In this document: in pieces, positions 7,907 through 15,362 of the stretch | Position numbering within the stretch: the stretch's first letter is position 1 | Layout: the number at the start of each line of letters is the position of its first letter | IMG/VR virus record: IMGVR_UViG_3300049491_000970 | Coordinates: 1 to 48,866 of that record | From: a virus | Reading direction: 5' to 3' (one strand) | DNA length: 48,866 nucleotides | Made by a program: the position numbers and the translations under genes | The notes under the pieces: model-generated | What the model saw: only the letters and a program-made list of their open reading frames with translations | What the model was told of the DNA's origin: nothing | Database searches by the model: none

Positions 7907-7990
7907 GGTGCCTCCCTCCGTTGACGACGCGCTTATCATGGCATGACAACGCGTTGGTAAGCGAGCCTCGCTTGACAACCCGCCGTCAAC
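7907..7990 (-). promoter_or_regulatory. Leader and probable promoter of leftward operon
   Basis: Upstream of the helicase start lie several GTTGAC-type elements: TTGACG near 7920, CATGACAAC near 7941, CTTGACAAC near 7970 and GTCAAC just beyond. A CATGAT/GATAAG stretch on the minus strand could be a -10 box, but no well-spaced -35/-10 pair stands out. The cluster looks like operator sites around a promoter. Assignment rests on position and on the same motif recurring in the other control gaps. Confidence 0.4.
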
Positions 7991-8050
7991 GACCTCATCC
8001 TGATGAAGTCAATGCGGTTGCCTCCGCCGTGACATCGTGTGAGACGGTTC

Positions 8051-8093
8051 GGCCCCGCTCCTCCCTGACGCGCATCCGGGAAGGGGCGGGGCC
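8051..8093. terminator. Strong G+C hairpin in control region
   Basis: GGCCCCGC at 8051-8058 pairs with GCGGGGCC at 8086-8093, and the stem extends inward (TCC/GGG with one wobble, then further pairs past a mismatch) to about 15 base pairs. There is no U-run. It may block transcription between the divergent operons or form part of the DNA packaging region upstream of the terminase gene. Confidence 0.5.
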
Positions 8094-8140
8094 GAGTGGC
8101 GTTCCGGGCAGGCGTGGCCAAGGCCAGCACTGCTAATGCG

Positions 8141-8169
8141 TTGACAACACGCTTGCAATGCGTCATCAT
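8141..8169 (+). promoter_or_regulatory. Candidate late promoter before terminase
   Basis: A perfect -35 box, TTGACA (8141-8146), is followed after 17 bases by CATCAT (8164-8169), which matches four of six positions of the -10 consensus. The transcript would start about 70 bases upstream of the terminase start. The -35 lies inside a small dyad (GCGT TGACAAC ACGC) that could be an operator. Confidence 0.5.
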
Positions 8170-8187
8170 CGAAGTGAGCCCCCCCTT

Positions 8188-8246
8188 CCATCCGGAGTTG
8201 CGGAGACCCGGATGGTCGGGCGGGTGCAACGCCTACCATCCGGGTC
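8188..8246 (+). repeat. Competing hairpins abutting terminase start
   Basis: Three segments can pair in two exclusive ways. CCATCCGG (8188-8195) complements CCGGATGG (8208-8215). The longer GACCCGGATGG (8205-8215) complements CCATCCGGGTC (8236-8246), with a further GGCG/CGCC stem inside its loop. The last segment ends at the base before the terminase ATG, and no purine-rich ribosome site is visible. This could be an RNA switch on terminase translation, a binding site for terminase itself, or both. Confidence 0.6.
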
Positions 8247-8741
8247 ATGGGAACCAGAGGACCCGCGCCGTCGCCGACCGCCCTGCGCCGCTCCCGCGAC
8301 CGGGAGAACTGGCGACGACTGCCACCGCACGGCCTGACCACCGACTACGACATCCCCGAGTGGCCGACCGAGACCGACGCTCCGTCCACAGCTGAGCTGG
8401 CTTTGTGGACAAGGCTGTGGAGAACCAAACCCGTTGCGTGGGAGTGGCTTCGGTACGGCTTGGGTGACCAGGTCGCACTCTACGTCCGCTACACCTTGCG
8501 GGCCGGTGAAGTCGTGAATCCGTCCCTGGCTGGCGAGGCCCGCCGGATGGGGACGGCGTTGTGGCTGGACGTCGAGTCGATGCGCCGCTCGAAGATGGAC
8601 ATCGACCCGGACATCTCCGAGCCGATCAACGGCCTAGACGTCCCCGAGGAGGTGCGTGAGGAGAAGGCCCCCGGCACGGTGACGCGGCTGCCGTCGGCGC
8701 GTGATCGGATGGGCGGCAACGGCAAGGGCGATAAGCCGTGA
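8247..8741 (+). CDS. terS: Terminase small subunit
   Basis: The N-terminus MGTRGPAPSP is the signature opening of many phage terminase small subunits, and the 164-residue length fits. The protein should bind the packaging site and bring the large subunit to the DNA. A helical middle (LWTRLWR; EARRMGTALWLDVESMRR) and a charged C-terminal tail are visible. It is the first gene of the rightward late operon. The start has no clear ribosome site and sits directly behind a strong hairpin. The large subunit follows one small gene later. Confidence 0.85.
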   Translation: MGTRGPAPSPTALRRSRDRENWRRLPPHGLTTDYDIPEWPTETDAPSTAELALWTRLWRTKPVAWEWLRYGLGDQVALYVRYTLRAGEVVNPSLAGEARRMGTALWLDVESMRRSKMDIDPDISEPINGLDVPEEVREEKAPGTVTRLPSARDRMGGNGKGDKP

Positions 8742-9016
8742 AACCGCAGCAGCTGGACGTGATGCTGGAGATCCCGATGGCCGAGGCGAACCGGCTGGCG
8801 GCCCGTCGCGGCGAGATCGGCCCCGAGATCATCGACATGTCCCGCCAGCGGGCCGAGGAGCTGTGCCGCGAGGCCGGCGCGACGCTGCGCACCGACCGGG
8901 TGCCGGAGTTCGTGTTCAGCGAGGCTCAGTCCCCGCTGCTCGGCGACATGCTGTTGGTCGGTTCGCGGTGGTGGGCCGAGGTGCCCGAGGGTTTCCACCC
9001 CGTTGTCGGCCCCTGA
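8738..9016 (+). CDS. Small protein between terminase subunits
   Basis: This 92-residue protein starts at a GTG overlapping the TerS stop (GTGA) and ends within the start of TerL. It is mostly helical in the first half (MAEANRLAARRGEIG, MSRQRAEELCREAGATL) with a VPEFVF/SPLLGDMLLVGSRWW part after it. No family was recognised. Position suggests a packaging or head-assembly accessory, which is inference. Confidence 0.75.
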   Translation: MKPQQLDVMLEIPMAEANRLAARRGEIGPEIIDMSRQRAEELCREAGATLRTDRVPEFVFSEAQSPLLGDMLLVGSRWWAEVPEGFHPVVGP

Positions 9017-11801
9017 TGCCCACGTCGTCGACTTCCCGACGCTGTGGGTGGCCGCCGACTGGATCGAGAACCACTGCGTCGTCCCGGACCGTTTCGAGCG
9101 GGGCAACCCGTTCGTCCTGACCGAGTGGCAGCTGTGGCTGGTGGTCAACCACTACCGGGTCAAGCCCGACGCCCCGCTGCCCGACGCCTCCCGTCCCGCC
9201 ATCGGCGCTGCGGCGTTCCACTACCGCCGCTCGCAGGTTGTCTTACCTCAAAAATCGGGCAAAGGCCCCATAGCGGCAGCAATGGTGCTGCTAGAGGGCT
9301 GCGGCCCGACGATGTTCGCCGGCTGGTCCAGCGACAAGGAGGTCTACCGCTGCTCCGACCACGGTTGCCCGTGCGGCTGGCGTTACGAGTACCGCCCCGG
9401 CGAGCCGATGGCGATCCCGCGGCCGACGCCGCTGATCCAGCTGACCGCCTACTCCCAGGAGCAGGTGGACAACGTCTACGGCGCACTGCGCCCGATGGTC
9501 GACTACGGCCCGCTGTCCGAGGTGGTCCCGGTCACCGGTGAGGCGTTCACCCGGCTGCCCGGCAACGGCCGGATCGATGTCGTGACGAGCTCGCAGCGTT
9601 CCCGCCTCGGTCAGCGGGTCACTTTTGTGATCGAGGACGAAGTCGGTATCTGGTTGCCGCAGAACAAGATGGACGAGGTCGCCAAGACCCAGCGACGCGG
9701 CGTCGCCGGTATGGGCGGGCGCCTGGTCGAGCCACTCGCCCTGGACACTCCGGTGCCGACGCCGACCGGCTGGTCGACGGTCGGTGACCTCGACGTCGGT
9801 GACCTGGTCTTCGACAGCGCGGGCATAGCAACGCCGGTCAGCCGTCTCACTCCGGTCCAGCGTGGTGAGCCGTGCTATCGGGTGACCTTCGACGATGGCG
9901 AGCAGATCGTAGCCAGCGCGAGCCATGGGTGGACCGTCCGGCTTCGCAACCGCAAGAAGTTTGGCCTAGACAGTGAGATCACGCTCACCACCGAAGAGTT
10001 GGCCACTCGCCTTGGGCGCTACACGGCGTCCATGCCGATCGTGGCCCTGCGTGGCCTACCTGACATCGACTTCCTGGTGGATCCGTATTTCCTCGGTCTG
10101 TGGCTGGGCGATGGAGCTTCAGGCGATGCGGCAGTCTGCTGCGCCCACGATGTCGTCGACCAGATCGCAGACAACATCCGAGGCGCGCTGGAGGCACACG
10201 AAGACCTCGTCATCGACCTCAGTAAGCCGGCTGCGATCCTGAGGTCACGACTTCGACGCCGCCTCTGCCGCTACGGACATGACTGGGCCGACGACGAGAT
10301 GGGCAACGGCACCCTGCGTAGTGGGCGTCCATCAGTGACGTGCGGGGAGTGCCAGCGTCGCAAGAGCCGGGGAGAGCCCCGCGGAGCACCTCTGTCGACG
10401 ATGCGGGAGCGGCTTCGCGCGATCGGAGTATTGAACGACAAGCATGTTCCGCCTGAGTACCTGCGCGCCTCGACGGAGCAGCGACGGGCCCTCCTCCAGG
10501 GACTGATGGACAGTGACGGCTCCGTGGCCGAGAACGGGGTGGCGAGCTTCGTCAACACCAACCGCCGGTTGGCGGAGGCGACGCTGGAGATCGTGGTGTC
10601 GCTGGGGCACAAGGCGACCCTGAAGATCTACGACTACCCGCATCGTGGACTTCCCGCTTACACCGTGTCATTTCGCCCATTGCGCGACCAGCCGGCGGCG
10701 CGGCTCAAGCACAAGGTCGATCGTCACCGACCGGCCTTGGTCGATGAGCGGACGGGGCGACGCTTCATCCGATCGGTTGAGCCGATCGATTCGGTACCCG
10801 TTCGCTGCATCGGCATCGACACCGGGGACCACCTCTTTCTGGTAGGTCGTCACGCAACGCTCACGCACAACACCACCAACGCGTGGGACCCCTCGGAGAA
10901 CAGCGTCGCCCAGACCACGTACCAGGCGTCGCTGAAGGTGAACGACATCTTCCGGATCCACCCGTTGGCCCCGGCGGGGCTGTCGTTCACGAACAAGGCT
11001 GAACGGCGCCGGATCCTGCGCCACGTCTACGCCGGCAGCCCGTGGATCGACATCGACAACGAGATCGAGCCGGAGGCCGCCGAGCTGATCCAGCACGACC
11101 CGGGCAACGCCGAGCGTTTCTTCGGCAACCGGATCGTGGCCGGTCTGGGTGCCTGGATCGCGGAGAAGACCTGGGACGACGCCCGCGGCGACGTCCGGGT
11201 GGTCCAGCGCGGGACGCCGGTGGCCGCCGGCTTCGACGGTTCGGAGTCCGACGACTGGACGGCGATCACCCTGGAGACCCAGGACGGGTACTCGTTCCTG
11301 CCGACGTACGGCCCGGACCGGCGTCCGACGTACTGGGATCCGCGCGAGTGGGGCGGGGCGATCCCGCGCGGGGAGGTGGACGCCGCGGTGCACGAGATCG
11401 CCACGACGTACCGGCTGCGCCGGCTGTACGCCGACCCGCGGGACTGGCGCAGCGAGATCGGGGCGTGGGCGCTGGAGTTCGGTGACGAGGTGGTTTTCGA
11501 GTTCGACACCTATGTGATCTCTCGGATGTTCCCGGCGCTGTACCGGTTCCGCACCGACGTGATCGAGAAGCGGTGCCGCCACGACGGCCACCCGATCGTC
11601 AAGGACCACGTGCTGAACGCGCGGAAAGCGGCGAAGCCGGGGGACAAGTACCTGCTGGTCAAGCCGGACCGGGCCCGCAAGATCGACCTGGCGATGACGT
11701 CCGTCCTTGCCCACGAGGCCGCAGCGGATCTGCACACTGAGGCAGCATGGGGCGAGCCGTCGGCCGTGCGCTGGGCCGTCGGCAAGACTTGGGTGCGGTG
11801 A
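9003..11801 (+). CDS. terL: Terminase large subunit containing an intein
   Basis: This is the ATP-driven DNA packaging motor and nuclease. The 932-residue precursor holds an intein at 244-623, and removing it leaves 552 residues, a normal size. The motor part has a variant Walker A (PQKSGKG, about 82-88) and a Walker B (FVIEDE, about 207-212). The coupling motif is rebuilt by splicing, with VE joined to TTNAWDP. The nuclease part follows (GFDGSESDDW, LYADPRDWR, and a C-terminal KIDLAMTSVLAH). The start is read as TTG at 9003, overlapping the previous gene by 14 bases; a GTG 15 codons later is possible. Confidence 0.92.
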   Translation: MSAPDAHVVDFPTLWVAADWIENHCVVPDRFERGNPFVLTEWQLWLVVNHYRVKPDAPLPDASRPAIGAAAFHYRRSQVVLPQKSGKGPIAAAMVLLEGCGPTMFAGWSSDKEVYRCSDHGCPCGWRYEYRPGEPMAIPRPTPLIQLTAYSQEQVDNVYGALRPMVDYGPLSEVVPVTGEAFTRLPGNGRIDVVTSSQRSRLGQRVTFVIEDEVGIWLPQNKMDEVAKTQRRGVAGMGGRLVEPLALDTPVPTPTGWSTVGDLDVGDLVFDSAGIATPVSRLTPVQRGEPCYRVTFDDGEQIVASASHGWTVRLRNRKKFGLDSEITLTTEELATRLGRYTASMPIVALRGLPDIDFLVDPYFLGLWLGDGASGDAAVCCAHDVVDQIADNIRGALEAHEDLVIDLSKPAAILRSRLRRRLCRYGHDWADDEMGNGTLRSGRPSVTCGECQRRKSRGEPRGAPLSTMRERLRAIGVLNDKHVPPEYLRASTEQRRALLQGLMDSDGSVAENGVASFVNTNRRLAEATLEIVVSLGHKATLKIYDYPHRGLPAYTVSFRPLRDQPAARLKHKVDRHRPALVDERTGRRFIRSVEPIDSVPVRCIGIDTGDHLFLVGRHATLTHNTTNAWDPSENSVAQTTYQASLKVNDIFRIHPLAPAGLSFTNKAERRRILRHVYAGSPWIDIDNEIEPEAAELIQHDPGNAERFFGNRIVAGLGAWIAEKTWDDARGDVRVVQRGTPVAAGFDGSESDDWTAITLETQDGYSFLPTYGPDRRPTYWDPREWGGAIPRGEVDAAVHEIATTYRLRRLYADPRDWRSEIGAWALEFGDEVVFEFDTYVISRMFPALYRFRTDVIEKRCRHDGHPIVKDHVLNARKAAKPGDKYLLVKPDRARKIDLAMTSVLAHEAAADLHTEAAWGEPSAVRWAVGKTWVR
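9732..10871 (+). mobile_element. Class 3-type intein with LAGLIDADG endonuclease
   Basis: This 380-residue in-frame insertion begins PLALDTPVPTPTGW and ends in THN before Thr+1. Residue 1 is Pro, not Cys or Ser. The class 3 signature is present: Trp67 in block B (SHGWTV), Cys359 in block F (VRCIGID) and Thr378 before the terminal His379-Asn380. In that class the block F Cys replaces the first residue as nucleophile. Two LAGLIDADG motifs (FLGLWLGDG near 122; LLQGLMDSDG near 258) mark a homing endonuclease. Between them lies a Cys/His segment (CRYGHDW, CGEC) that may bind zinc. It sits in the conserved motif after Walker B. Confidence 0.88.
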
Positions 11802-11816
11802 GAGGGGACGGCGGGC

Positions 11817-13343
11817 GTGGCCCTGACGCAGCAGCTCGAACCGCTCACCCCTCGCTGGTGGATGCGTCGGCTCTACGCCCAGCTGGTCCAGCGGCGCTAC
11901 GACAACGAGGTACTGCGCGACTACTACGCCGGCCGGCACCCGGTTCCGTGGTTGACCAGCGAGGCCCGCGAGGAGTTCGCGCGGATCCTGGTGCTGACGA
12001 AGTCGAACTACCTGGGCCTGGTGGTCGATGCCCAGGTGGAGCGCCAGGAGGTGGTGGGGTTCCGGGTCGGCGAGCAGGGAGACGACGCGGGTCGCAAGCT
12101 CGACGCCGACGACGACATGTGGAAGATCTGGCAGTACAACGGCCTGGACTCCTGGTTCGACACCGGCCTGCTGGAGTCGGCGATCACCGGTGCGGCCTAT
12201 CTTCTGGTGGAGCCCCCGGGCCGCGGCGAGAACGTCGCGCGGATCCACATCGAGCACCCTGACGAGTTCGTCGTCGAACATCAGCCGGGCACGAACCGGC
12301 GAGTGACGGCGGCGGCGTTGAAGCTGTGGCTGGACGACTGGACCGGCAAGACGATGGCGACGCTGTACCTGCCGGGATTCCTGTGGAAGTTCGCCTCGTC
12401 CAGCCAGCTCGGCGCGGTGCTGCCCTCGGACCCGACGTGGCTGCCGCGCGCGGACGGGCTCGGTGAGCCGGTCGCGGAGCGGACGGGCCTGGACATCGTC
12501 CCGGCGTGGGAGTTGCCGAACAACCCGCTGCTGGGCACCGGTGGCCGCTCCGAGATCGAGGACCTGATCCCGATCCAGGACCGGATCAACAAGGGCCTGG
12601 CCGACCGGATGATCACCCAGGACTTCGGGGCGTTCCCGCAGAAGTGGGCGACGGGCTGGCCGGAGATCGACCAGTTCGGCAACCCGACCCAGACGATCAA
12701 GGTGGGCCAGCACCGGATCGTGTCGACGGCGGCGATCGACACGAAGTTCGGCCAGTTCGTCGCGGCCGACCTAGAGGGCTACATCGCGACGAAGAACGCC
12801 GACGTGAAGGACATCGCCTCGCGTTCGCGGACGCCGGCGCAGTACCTGCTCGGCGACGTGACGAACGTGGCCGGCGACACCCTGCGGATGGCGGAGTCGG
12901 GCCTGGCGGCGAAGGTCCGCCAGCGCAACCGGCCGCACTCGCTGTCGCTGGAGAACGCAATGCGCTGGGCGCGGCGACTGTCGGGGATGGGCGAGCTGTC
13001 CCGCGACGTGGTGGTCGAGACGCTGTGGCGCAACCCGGAGTTCCGCTCCGAGGGTGAGCTGGTCGACGCACTGACGAAGATGTCGACGATCGGGGTGCCG
13101 CAGGAGGCGCTGTGGGAGCGCTGGGGCGCGACCCCGTCGGAGATCAAGAAGTGGCGAGCGATGCGCGAGGAGGAGCTGCGCCGGATGCAAGCGATGGATC
13201 CGCTGGCGGCGCTGGCTCCGCGTTACGGCCAGCAGATCCAGCAGGGCGCACCGGGCGTCGGGGCGAACACTCCGAACGGCCAGCGCCCGGGTGCGTCCGC
13301 GAAGGCGTCGCCGACCCGCACCTCGAGCGCCGTCGGCGCGTAG
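11817..13343 (+). CDS. Portal protein (SPP1 gp6-like)
   Basis: This 508-residue protein should form the dodecameric ring through which DNA enters and leaves the head. Typical SPP1 gp6-like features are the N-terminal YYAGRHPVPW, the LTKSNYLGLVVDAQVERQ segment, a central EIEDLIPIQDRINKGLADRM, and a late helical stretch with LRMAESGLAAKVRQRN. The C-terminus is a long charged helix and a disordered Q/G/P-rich tail. The GTG at 11817 follows GAGAGGGGA. It lies directly after TerL, the usual place. Confidence 0.9.
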   Translation: MALTQQLEPLTPRWWMRRLYAQLVQRRYDNEVLRDYYAGRHPVPWLTSEAREEFARILVLTKSNYLGLVVDAQVERQEVVGFRVGEQGDDAGRKLDADDDMWKIWQYNGLDSWFDTGLLESAITGAAYLLVEPPGRGENVARIHIEHPDEFVVEHQPGTNRRVTAAALKLWLDDWTGKTMATLYLPGFLWKFASSSQLGAVLPSDPTWLPRADGLGEPVAERTGLDIVPAWELPNNPLLGTGGRSEIEDLIPIQDRINKGLADRMITQDFGAFPQKWATGWPEIDQFGNPTQTIKVGQHRIVSTAAIDTKFGQFVAADLEGYIATKNADVKDIASRSRTPAQYLLGDVTNVAGDTLRMAESGLAAKVRQRNRPHSLSLENAMRWARRLSGMGELSRDVVVETLWRNPEFRSEGELVDALTKMSTIGVPQEALWERWGATPSEIKKWRAMREEELRRMQAMDPLAALAPRYGQQIQQGAPGVGANTPNGQRPGASAKASPTRTSSAVGA

Positions 13344-13374
13344 GTGGCGGGGCGGCATTCCATGATCACAGATG

Positions 13375-13668
13375 TCAGTCCCACGCCTCCCCCCATGCGC
13401 CGCGCCTCCCGTCGGCGGTTTCGATGGCCCATTCGACGCGGGCCCGGACGACGTCGGCGACCGGGCGGTCACAGATGACCCAGTCCCCACCGACCAGTCG
13501 CTGGTAGTCGGCCTCGACGCTGCGGAAGCGCGCCGGCGCCCACCCGTGCTGGCCGAGCCCCTGCTCAGCTGCGTCGGACAGGAACAGGAGTCGCGCCTGG
13601 TCATCGAGGTCGTCCCAGAGTGTGACCGGGATGTGATGCACGGTCACGTAGGACCTCAGCTGGGGCAT
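13375..13668 (-). CDS. Lone reverse-strand protein inside late operon
   Basis: This 97-residue protein is on the opposite strand to all surrounding virion genes. Codon use is strongly G/C in third positions, and the translation looks protein-like (VTVHHIPVTLWDDLDDQARLLF; a central helix; VICDRPVADVVRARVEWAIE). The plus-strand frame opposite it looks like a shadow. No family was recognised. Its own control region lies at 13669-13762. A separately expressed lone gene like this may act during lysogeny or against other phages, but no motif supports a specific function. Confidence 0.7.
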   Translation of the reverse strand: MPQLRSYVTVHHIPVTLWDDLDDQARLLFLSDAAEQGLGQHGWAPARFRSVEADYQRLVGGDWVICDRPVADVVRARVEWAIETADGRRGAWGEAWD

Positions 13669-13762
13669 GTCTTCGACTCTACCACCGTTGACAGCGTGCG
13701 GTAAACTAGTCTACCGTTGAGTTGCGATGCCGGACCAGCATCCCTGCCGCCATCATGAAGGC
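13669..13762. promoter_or_regulatory. Divergent control region in head module
   Basis: TTGACA at 13688-13693, a near-palindrome GGTAAACTAGTCTACC at 13700-13715, and two direct copies of ACCGTTGA (13684-13691 and 13712-13719, 28 bases apart) lie between the reverse gene and the MuF gene. The near-palindrome contains TAGACT on the minus strand, which fits a -10 for the reverse gene, but no matching -35 is obvious. The region looks like a repressor-bound promoter. Confidence 0.45.
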
Positions 13763-14701
13763 ATGAGCGTCCAGGTAGCTGAGCAAGGGATCGACGCGCA
13801 GGCGCTGGCCGAGGCGCAGGTCCAGCGCCGGCTGGTGGTGCAGCTGGCGGCGGCGGGTGCGGTGGTGGCGACGTGGCAGCAACTGAACCCGGCGACGCTG
13901 TTCGCGGACTGGGTGGCCGGTGCGGGGAGCCGGATCTTCGCGGCATTGTCGCTGGCGCAGGAGGCGATTGCCGCGATGGCGCCGTCGTTCGTCGAGGATG
14001 TCCTGCTGCTGACCGGTGACGACGTGTTCGGCGCGGCGTTGGACCCGCTGGCGTTCGCCGGCCGCTCGTTCGATGTCGATGCCGACCTGCGGGACGTCCT
14101 CAGAATTGCTCCCGCCCGCGTCACGGCATTGCTGCGCTCGGGAGTCAGTGAGCCGGTGGCGCTGGAGCGGGGTCAGCGCTTCCTCGAGATGGTGACGATG
14201 ACCGAGACCGCCGACGCCGGCCGGGCCGCCGACCAGGTCGCGTTGATCGGCGCCGAACCCGCCGATCCGGGCAAGGTGTGGAACTACGGCTGGGTCCGGG
14301 TGATCGAGCCGGGCGCGTGTTCGCGGTGCGCGATCCTGGCCGGCCGGTTCTACAAGTGGAACGAGGGCTTCGAGAGGCATCCTGCCTGTAGGTGTATACA
14401 CGTTCCGTCACGAGTCGCCACGGCGGGTAGCCTAGCGTCCGACCCGCGCGCCTACTTCAACTCCCTGTCGCTGGCCGAGCGGAACCGCCTGTTCGGCAAG
14501 GCGGTCAGCGAGGCGATCGAGGCCGGCGGAGATATGAACCGGATCGTCAACGCGGCGACGAAGGGGAAGGTCTGGATCGCCGGTGACGGCACCCGGACGA
14601 AGAGTGGCAGGCGAACCCCCTGGCAGTTGATCAAGGACGCCGCCGGTGATCGCGCCGAAGCGACGAGGTTGCTGCGCCAGTTCGGCTACATTCGCGCCTG
14701 A
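13763..14701 (+). CDS. MuF-like head morphogenesis protein
   Basis: This minor capsid protein probably bridges portal and capsid. The C-terminal half has the cysteine-rich signature of MuF-like proteins, CSRCAILAGRFYKWNEGFERHPACRC split across 26 residues: two close Cys, the aromatic FYKW, and a final His-x3-Cys-x-Cys. The N-terminal half is helical (AQALAEAQVQRRLVVQL; FAALSLAQEAIAAM). The ATG at 13763 gives 312 residues and a natural N-terminus. An in-frame ATG at 13727 would add 12 His/Pro-rich residues inside the control region. It lies between portal and scaffold, the usual order. Confidence 0.82.
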   Translation: MSVQVAEQGIDAQALAEAQVQRRLVVQLAAAGAVVATWQQLNPATLFADWVAGAGSRIFAALSLAQEAIAAMAPSFVEDVLLLTGDDVFGAALDPLAFAGRSFDVDADLRDVLRIAPARVTALLRSGVSEPVALERGQRFLEMVTMTETADAGRAADQVALIGAEPADPGKVWNYGWVRVIEPGACSRCAILAGRFYKWNEGFERHPACRCIHVPSRVATAGSLASDPRAYFNSLSLAERNRLFGKAVSEAIEAGGDMNRIVNAATKGKVWIAGDGTRTKSGRRTPWQLIKDAAGDRAEATRLLRQFGYIRA

Positions 14702-14761
14702 GCGACCCACAGCCGCAACGGTGAGGGCGGTCCCCGCAACGGGAAGGGCACCACCACGATC

Positions 14762-15340
14762 ATGCGTACTCGCCTGCACCGCTACAGCTACTCCTCCGAG
14801 GGCACCATCGGTGGCGCAACGCCGCCGGGGACCGTCGGAACCCTGACCAGCGAACCCGCAACGGGGACGCAGACCGACCAGGGCAAGGACGGCCAGCAGC
14901 AGCAGCCCGATGCGACCAGGCTCCAGGCGGAGCTGGACCGCTGGAAGGCACAGGCCCGGGAGAACGAGACCCGAGCCAAGGCGAACGCCGACGCGGCGAA
15001 GCGACTCGCTGAGATCGAGGATTCCACCAGGTCGGACACCGAGCGGCTGACGGCGAAGTCGGCCAAGCTCGAGGCGGACCTGGGTACGGCGAACGGTGAG
15101 ATCGCGCGTCTTCAAGCAGCGATCGAAGCCGGCCTGAGCGAGGAGGACCTGGTCCTCCTGCCGAAGGGCCTGAGCGCCGAGGAGACCTCGAAGGCGGCGA
15201 AGCTGCTCGCGGAGCGGATCGGTGGAGGGGCCCGCCAGTCAGATCCCCCGTCCTTCGACGGCGGAGCTCGCGGCAAGCCCGGGACGGACCAGTCGTTCGG
15301 CGACGAGGTGCGAAGGGTGCTGCAGAACCGTCGTCACTGA
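14762..15340 (+). CDS. Capsid scaffold protein
   Basis: This 192-residue protein is disordered and Q/G/T-rich at its N-terminus, then has a long charged coiled coil (about 52-125), and ends in a basic tail with EVRRVLQNRRH. A coiled coil, a basic C-terminus and the position directly before the major capsid gene are the marks of siphovirus scaffolds, which guide procapsid assembly and then leave. GGAAGGG lies somewhat far (about 14 bases) from the ATG. Confidence 0.85.
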   Translation: MRTRLHRYSYSSEGTIGGATPPGTVGTLTSEPATGTQTDQGKDGQQQQPDATRLQAELDRWKAQARENETRAKANADAAKRLAEIEDSTRSDTERLTAKSAKLEADLGTANGEIARLQAAIEAGLSEEDLVLLPKGLSAEETSKAAKLLAERIGGGARQSDPPSFDGGARGKPGTDQSFGDEVRRVLQNRRH

Positions 15341-15362
15341 CCCCTCGAAAGGGGCCACTGCG

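Noticed and set aside
10668-12713. Long minus-strand frame of 681 codons
   Set aside because: Antisense to the terminase and portal genes; rich in R, L, V, D and P without any motif.
13372-13704. Plus-strand frame opposite the lone reverse gene
   Set aside because: The minus frame has better third-position bias and a more protein-like product; both cannot be true over the same stretch.
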